A stretch of DNA of 64,000 nt from DATAWK01 sp036267255 (GTDB lineage Bacteria > Acidobacteriota > Terriglobia > Terriglobales > Acidobacteriaceae). Both the position numbers and the translations under genes were made by a program. Numbering within the stretch: position 1 is the stretch's first letter; every line of letters starts with the position of its first letter. The notes under the pieces are model-generated. The model did not search any database, was not told the DNA's origin, and saw only the letters and a program-made list of their open reading frames with translations. Of this stretch, positions 59,255 through 64,000 are shown one piece after another. The stretch spans positions 434,001 to 498,000 of the forward strand of contig DATAWK010000041.1 of NCBI GenBank assembly GCA_036267255.1. Direction: 5' to 3'.

Positions 59255-60994
59255 TCATCGTCGAACCGCAAGTGCAGGCCGGCCATGTTTCTTGGCTGCA
59301 CGCTTCGCTTGTATTTCGCGCAACTCGCGACCCAGCTTCGTACGATTCATCACCATCTGCTGGACGATGCTGATTAGATTGCTGCATGCCCAATACAGCG
59401 CCAGCCCCGAGGCGTAATGCCAACAAATAAATCCGCTGAACAGCGGCATAGTGAAGGCCATCATTTTTTGCTGGGCTGCATCCATGCCCGGCGTGGGCGT
59501 ATAGAACTGCACCAGAAACTGCGAGACGACCATCACGATCGGAAGGATGTGGAGCTGGTCTGGTGCCGACAGGTCGTGCAGCCAAAACCAATGCGCGTGC
59601 CGCAGTTCGATGGCATTCTCCAGCATGGAATAGAAGGCAAAAATGAGCGGGAACTGGATCAACATAGGCAGGCATCCGCCAAACATGTTGACTCCTTCCT
59701 CCTTGTACAGCGCCGTCATTTCTTTGTTCATGTCCTGCTTGCGCGGATCGTCGAACTTGTATTTCTTATATTTCTCCTTGATGGAGTTCAGCTGCGGCTG
59801 AATGCGCTGCATCTTGATCGATGACTTCATCATGGTGATGCGCGTCGGCAGCATGGCCACTGTGATGATGACCGTGATAAGAAGGATCGCCCAACCCCAG
59901 TTGCTCACGACGTGGTCGTGAATCCAGCGCAAGGCCCAGAAGAGCGGCTTAGCCAGAATGGACCATATGCCGTAATGCACAATGGGTTCAAGATCGGGAC
60001 CTGTAGGTTTGCCGTCGGGTCCCATGGCATGAATGTTGCGCAGAATTTCCAATCCCTTGGGGCCGGCAAAAATGCGAACGCTGGTTGTCCCGCTTGTGGT
60101 GCCCATTGCTGCGCCAAGCACCGTAACCGGCTTGGACTCTTTCGGTATCTGGATAGAATGACTCAGCGAAACCAACGCGCTCTGATTGGGCGCATCGGGC
60201 AGAAAGATGGCGGCGAAATACAAATCGCTGACACCTGCCCAATCAAAGGGCCCTTGCAGTGTGTTGTCTCCTACCACTTTTTTGAACGCAACACTGTCCG
60301 CCTTGCCATTGCGAGAGCTATCCAGTTTCCCAAGGGCATATTCCGTACCTGTCTGCTGGTCGCCAAAGCCAGAGGGCCATGCAAGCATTGCCTCTACCGG
60401 CACGCCATTCTCCGTGACCGTTACATCCGCATGAATCACATAACTATTGTCGAAATGGAAGGACTTATGCACCACCAGGCCGCCGTCCGAATATACAAAG
60501 TTCAGTGCGCCGGGCGCGGTGATGGTTCCTGTGGCAGACGGAACATAGAGAGCCTGCTGCAGGCGTGAACGCAAGCCTGGATCGTAGGTATAAACCGAGA
60601 GTGGATAGCCAAATTCTTTTGCTGCCTGCTGGTTCACCAGATCGAGCGGCTTGCCTTGTTCATCTGTGTACTTCTTCAATACCCAGGAGGTGACCTGTCC
60701 CCCGCGATTGGAGAATTGAATGCGATACAACTCGTTCTCGATGGTCGTCGTGCTCTCACTCGCCGCCGCTTCGCTGGGTACAGCAGGGGTATTTTTAGCG
60801 GATGCAGACGGCGCTTCCTGCATCGGCGCAGTGGACTGTGTTGCCGTCTGCGCAGACGGAGCGGCTGGTACCGGTGCCTTCTTCGGGCGAAAGTATTCCA
60901 TGCCCAACAGCACCAGAACAAAAACGAGAGTAAAGACCAGCAGCGAACGCGTATCCTGCCCGCCCTGCTGATTGGGATTTTGATATTCGGCCAA
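59255..60994 (-). CDS. yidC: Membrane protein insertase YidC
   Basis: A 579-residue inner-membrane insertase from a TTG with AGGAAG upstream. N-terminal span (SLLVFTLVFVLVLLGMEYF), Pro/Ala-rich linker, a large periplasmic beta domain (VQFSNRGGQVTSWVLKKYTD and on) and the conserved core: WGWAILLITVIITVAMLP, YKEEGVNMFGGCLPMLIQFP, GFICWHYASGLALYWACSNL. Inserts proteins into the membrane with or without SecYEG. Part of the rpmH-rnpA-yidD-yidC-jag-mnmE row. Confidence 0.95.
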   Translation of the reverse strand: MAEYQNPNQQGGQDTRSLLVFTLVFVLVLLGMEYFRPKKAPVPAAPSAQTATQSTAPMQEAPSASAKNTPAVPSEAAASESTTTIENELYRIQFSNRGGQVTSWVLKKYTDEQGKPLDLVNQQAAKEFGYPLSVYTYDPGLRSRLQQALYVPSATGTITAPGALNFVYSDGGLVVHKSFHFDNSYVIHADVTVTENGVPVEAMLAWPSGFGDQQTGTEYALGKLDSSRNGKADSVAFKKVVGDNTLQGPFDWAGVSDLYFAAIFLPDAPNQSALVSLSHSIQIPKESKPVTVLGAAMGTTSGTTSVRIFAGPKGLEILRNIHAMGPDGKPTGPDLEPIVHYGIWSILAKPLFWALRWIHDHVVSNWGWAILLITVIITVAMLPTRITMMKSSIKMQRIQPQLNSIKEKYKKYKFDDPRKQDMNKEMTALYKEEGVNMFGGCLPMLIQFPLIFAFYSMLENAIELRHAHWFWLHDLSAPDQLHILPIVMVVSQFLVQFYTPTPGMDAAQQKMMAFTMPLFSGFICWHYASGLALYWACSNLISIVQQMVMNRTKLGRELREIQAKRAAKKHGRPALAVRR

Positions 60995-61158
60995 AGGACT
61001 TCCTACTGCCGTTTTCGGACGGCGCAATCTACCCAGCACGGTTTTACCTGTCAGGATTTCCTATTCCTGTTTCCTGACAATGGCAACGCGATACCGGTCT
61101 GAAACGTAGCTTCTCTTATCGTAAATGGTTTTGGGCGTGTTCTGCACCGATGACCTGT

Positions 61159-61488
61159 TTATGGGACAGGGTCGAAGCCACCCCGGCTGAAGGGATGGCA
61201 ACGCAGCAGGCGCAGCAGGGCCATCCAGCTTCCTCGCAGCCAGCCGTGACGGGTAACCGCAATCGCTGCGTATTCAGAACACGTGGGCTGAAAACGGCAA
61301 CCGCCGGAAAGGGGGAGCAGCCCATGCGCTACGGGAGAAATCCAGCGTTTGTAGCCGGACTGCAGCAGCTCGACGGTATCGCGACGCTGACTCTGCTCTG
61401 CACCCGGCGCACCACAGCGCATGTCTTTGCCGCTATCATTTCCTGGCCGATTGGCCTTTGGCTCGTTATGTCCCGGCTCAGCCGGCAT
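61159..61488 (-). CDS. yidD: YidD membrane protein insertion factor
   Basis: About 109 residues; the ATG chosen overlaps the rnpA stop by 11 bp, but other starts are possible. The family core is plain: YKRWISPVAHGLLPLSGGCR, FQPTCSEYAAIAVTRHGWLR, LLRCHPFSRGGFDPVP, with an amphipathic helix. YidD helps YidC-dependent insertion. It has an unusual 40-residue polar N-terminal part compared with the usual 70-90-residue protein. Confidence 0.9.
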   Translation of the reverse strand: MPAEPGHNEPKANRPGNDSGKDMRCGAPGAEQSQRRDTVELLQSGYKRWISPVAHGLLPLSGGCRFQPTCSEYAAIAVTRHGWLRGSWMALLRLLRCHPFSRGGFDPVP

Positions 61489-61966
61489 CACCGTCTCGCT
61501 CGGTCGCATCGCCTGTGTTGTTCGCTGTAACAGGCACGCGCGCAGCCTGCACCGCTTGAAAGACACGCGCGACCTCACGCTCGACTTTGGCAAAATCGGC
61601 ATCCAGCAAGCTGCGACGAGGGTGCAATACAACATCCACCGGTCCGGTCAAGGTTCCCAGGATGAGATTGCGTCTCACCGCCTCACGCATTCGGCGCTTG
61701 ATGCGATTACGTTCCACCGCATTGCCCAGCACACGTCCTGTCGTCAACCCCACGCGCGGTCCAGAGTTTCCATCTTGTGCGGCTTCTGTTGAAGAAAAAC
61801 TCGTGCGAGCGACAAAAAAATATGTCATCAACGGCAACGACTGGCGACGCCCCGTACGATACACACGTTGATAGTCCGCATGCTTGCGCAAGCGCGATTC
61901 GCTTATCCGCTCCTTCCGCAGATGGGCTGGCAGGTTGCCAAAACCGGATTTCAATGGAGCTATCAT
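61478..61966 (-). CDS. rnpA: Ribonuclease P protein component
   Basis: A 162-residue basic protein: RISESRLRKHADYQRVYRTG at the start of the family domain, the RNR motif in NAVERNRIKRRMREAVRRN, and PVDVVLHPRRSLLDADFAKV. It binds the M1 RNA to help it cut pre-tRNA leaders. A 20-residue tail beyond the family length overlaps yidD. It follows rpmH; the 220-bp gap 61967-62186 shows no gene. Confidence 0.93.
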   Translation of the reverse strand: MIAPLKSGFGNLPAHLRKERISESRLRKHADYQRVYRTGRRQSLPLMTYFFVARTSFSSTEAAQDGNSGPRVGLTTGRVLGNAVERNRIKRRMREAVRRNLILGTLTGPVDVVLHPRRSLLDADFAKVEREVARVFQAVQAARVPVTANNTGDATERDGDAG

Positions 61967-62186
61967 AAGCCGTTACTCCCATTTTCGCGCGATTTCCGTC
62001 TTCAGGCGATGCTTGTGGCATGGGCTGGTTTGATTTTGCCCATAACCATGCACCGGCTTCGCGTCGATGCGCGTGCGCAGCGTCGAGATCGCCAGGGATC
62101 CTGGTGCCCAGTGCTAACTGCTGCGAATTGTTCTTAGGAGAGAACGGGCAGGCGAGAAGACGGAGCGTTGGTCAGGCAGCTGGGAA

Positions 62187-62342
62187 CTAGTCGCGATAGC
62201 CTGCGCTAACAGAGACGCGCTTGCGTCCCTTGGCGCGGCGGCGTGATAGAACGGCCGCTCCGCTCTTGGTCTTCATGCGGCTGCGAAATCCGTGCGTCTT
62301 GGCGCGGCTGCGGCGGTTTGGTTGAAATGTGCGCTTTGGCAT
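62187..62342 (-). CDS. rpmH: Ribosomal protein bL34
   Basis: A 51-residue basic protein: MPKRTFQPNRRSRAKTHGFR, SRMKTKSGAAVLSRRRAKGR, KRVSVSAGYRD. The N-terminus and the spacing of Arg/Lys are the classic L34 pattern; it is 5-7 residues longer at the C-terminus than the usual 44-46. First gene of the origin-side row and divergent from dnaA. Confidence 0.97.
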   Translation of the reverse strand: MPKRTFQPNRRSRAKTHGFRSRMKTKSGAAVLSRRRAKGRKRVSVSAGYRD

Positions 62343-63106
62343 CTGTCTGCGCTCCTCAGTCTGTCAGATCATTACCTGCCCTAGAGGCAGAACTTTTAGT
62401 ATAGCGGACTTCTGGCTCCAGCAAAAGCCTATATCGTTCATTTGCGGGCCTTCCTGCCGGATCGGGCACTCGACCGCGTGGGCAGTGTTGTGGCACTCCT
62501 TCTTTCGATTTGCGCGATCGCGTCTATAATTTCCAAGAACTCTTTTTTCTGAAATATCTCTGTCTCTATCTTTACTTTCTGCCGCATAAGAACTCACTGG
62601 AAGAATTGGCCGCCTCTCAGCTTTTGCTCGACCGGTCAATCTGCGATGAGGGAGTCACGTTCTACGCATTCGGCCTCTGAGAACGCCTGGAAGAATCGTT
62701 CCGATATATATGCCGGTTCGTTCGGCTGGGTATCAAAAAGCTGACCGATTCTTCTCGTTCTTCGCGACGCCTGTAGTTTCACCGTAGCTGGTGCACTTTC
62801 CCAGAGCATCTGATTTTCTGTTCCAATTCTCTGCCCACACTTGTTTGAATGTGCTAGTATCGGGTTCGCTAACGACATCGAACGACACGTACCGCAATGC
62901 TCCGGCGCTTCATAAATTTCAACCGGATTCGGACGTACCGAACGAGCTGTCCAACTTCCCGGCAGAGCTATTCTCCACAACCGCGCTGAACGCGGAGTGT
63001 AGATTTTATTTTTTTATTTTTGCTTTTGCAGGTATTTTGGTCAGATCTTCGGGTTATTTGAAACCAGTACGCTATGCACGGCGTCAACGTGGAAATTGGA
63101 AACGGA
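62343..63106. other. rpmH-dnaA intergenic region
   Basis: 764 bp without gene. A minus-strand -10 (TATACT, 62398-62403) about 55 bp before rpmH is its probable promoter; the -35 is unclear. Only one near-DnaA box was seen (TTCTCCACA at 62971-62979, one mismatch to TTATCCACA). An A/T-rich tract lies at 63001-63038. No cluster of DnaA boxes, so this does not look like a standard oriC by eye. Confidence 0.5.
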
Positions 63107-64000
63107 ATGTCCTTTCTCGCAACAGCATCGACGACTCTCAATCCTTGGCTGCGCATTCTGGCGGCGCTCGAGAAAAAAATCAATCGCCAATCCTTTGACA
63201 CATGGTTCAAGCCCACGCGATTCAGCCGTATCGACGGACGGGTGCTGATGGTTAGCGTCCCAACGCGCGAGTTTGAGCACATTGGCGAACGCTACAATGA
63301 CCTAATCCTGGAGGCCATCGACCAGCTTGGCATCGAGGTCGATGAGGTCTCCTTTGAGGCACTGGAAGAAGAACCACCCGCGCCGCGTGTGCGCCAGGAT
63401 GGCGGCTTTGCGCCCCAACCCGCTCACAATGCCAATTCGCTGCGCGGCCGCTCGCAGGCAAGCGGTGCGAACACCGCACCGCAGCAGGCCCGCTTTGACT
63501 GGGACACCGCCGCACAGCTCAATCCGCGTTATACCTTCGATGCTTTCGTCATCGGCAACGGCAACCAGTTTGCCCGCGCTGCCGCAGAGGCCGTCGCTGA
63601 ACGACCTTCAAAAGCCTACAATCCACTCTTCCTGTACGGCGGTGTCGGCATGGGCAAAACGCATCTCATGCACGCCATCGGGCATGAAGTAAAACGTCGC
63701 CTGCCACAGGCCTCCATCTGCTATGTTTCCAGCGAAAAATTCACCAATGAAATGATCAATTCTCTGCGCTACGATCGCATGTCCAGCTTCCGCGACAAGT
63801 TCCGCAGCGTGGATGTCCTGCTGATCGACGATATTCAGTTCCTGGCACAAAAAGAGCGCACACAGGAGGAGTTCTTCCACACCTTCAACGCGCTGCACGA
63901 AAGCATGAAGCAGATTGTCATCGCCAGCGACCGACCGCCAAAAGAGCTGGCTGAGATTGAAGACCGCCTGCGCAATCGCTTCGAGTGGGGTTTGATCGCC
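63107..64000 (+). CDS. dnaA: Chromosomal replication initiator DnaA (3' end outside window)
   Basis: 298 residues are visible. Domain I begins TTLNPWLRILAALEKKINRQ SFDTWF; the linker is followed by the AAA+ domain: RYTFDAFVIGNGNQFARAAA, LFLYGGVGMGKTHLMHAIGH (Walker A), VDVLLIDDIQFLAQKERTQE (Walker B), IVIASDRPPKELAEIEDRLR (sensor 1). The C-terminal DNA-binding part lies beyond the edge. ATG at 63107 follows GGAAACGGA; ATG 63074 or GTG 63089 in frame would add 11 or 6 residues. Initiates replication by opening oriC. Confidence 0.95.
   Translation, partial: MSFLATASTTLNPWLRILAALEKKINRQSFDTWFKPTRFSRIDGRVLMVSVPTREFEHIGERYNDLILEAIDQLGIEVDEVSFEALEEEPPAPRVRQDGGFAPQPAHNANSLRGRSQASGANTAPQQARFDWDTAAQLNPRYTFDAFVIGNGNQFARAAAEAVAERPSKAYNPLFLYGGVGMGKTHLMHAIGHEVKRRLPQASICYVSSEKFTNEMINSLRYDRMSSFRDKFRSVDVLLIDDIQFLAQKERTQEEFFHTFNALHESMKQIVIASDRPPKELAEIEDRLRNRFEWGLIA

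Noticed and set aside
63001..63038. A/T-rich tract as the DNA unwinding element of oriC
   Set aside because: No neighbouring group of DnaA boxes could be found, so the claim is not supported.

Overview
The window looks like a chromosome segment from a Terriglobia-type acidobacterium (Acidobacteriota). Its TonB-dependent receptors begin with a carboxypeptidase-regulatory-like domain, there is no SusD partner, and there is a rich set of secreted plant-polysaccharide hydrolases plus a BlaI/M56 regulator pair. The right end carries the conserved origin-side cluster: dnaA divergent from rpmH-rnpA-yidD-yidC-jag-mnmE.

Layout. (1) 0-7.1 kb: a minus-strand operon with a Tat-exported GH38-like protein, two solute-binding-protein-like proteins without signal peptides, a CaiB/BaiF CoA-transferase and a MaoC hydratase; a second MaoC gene diverges from it. 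(2) 7.1-11.2 kb: two secreted clan GH-D alpha-galactosidase-type enzymes. (3) 11.4-19.0 kb: a plus-strand L-arabinose operon (araD, SSS symporter, small membrane protein, a fucose-isomerase-family isomerase in the araA position, araB, GH51 arabinofuranosidase), followed by a large TonB receptor and a discoidin-containing glycosidase. (4) 25-31 kb: a second TonB receptor and a two-component system, with RHS and porin-like pseudogene remains. (5) 31-39 kb: a BlaI/BlaR1-like pair and neighbours. A TCTTAA-N4-TTAAGA palindrome recurs before blaI, twice before a class III aminotransferase and once before the 28.1 kb TonB receptor, suggesting one regulon. (6) 39.8-47.6 kb: a probable phytate-use locus (TonB receptor, beta-propeller, histidine acid phosphatase) with a divergent two-component system. 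(7) 47.8-57.1 kb: an integrative island lodged in the 3' end of mnmE, the target also used by Salmonella genomic island 1. (8) 57-64 kb: the origin-side core genes.

The island has a tyrosine integrase, repeated GGAGACATAT arm-type sites at both ends, an AlpA-like regulator, an HUH-type Rep-like protein, an IS1-like transposase with a Phd-like antitoxin gene, several orphan genes, and a compact divergent module: an HTH regulator opposite a 134-residue unknown protein and a SAMHD1-like HD phosphohydrolase. A nearly perfect 36-bp palindrome covers both promoters. This module is the best candidate for an undescribed, possibly antiphage, system. An integrase fragment outside the left att site indicates that an older element once sat in tandem.

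Limits: all family assignments come from reading the translations; no database search was run. Start codons are inferred from Shine-Dalgarno spacing and family lengths. No rRNA, tRNA or CRISPR array was recognised.
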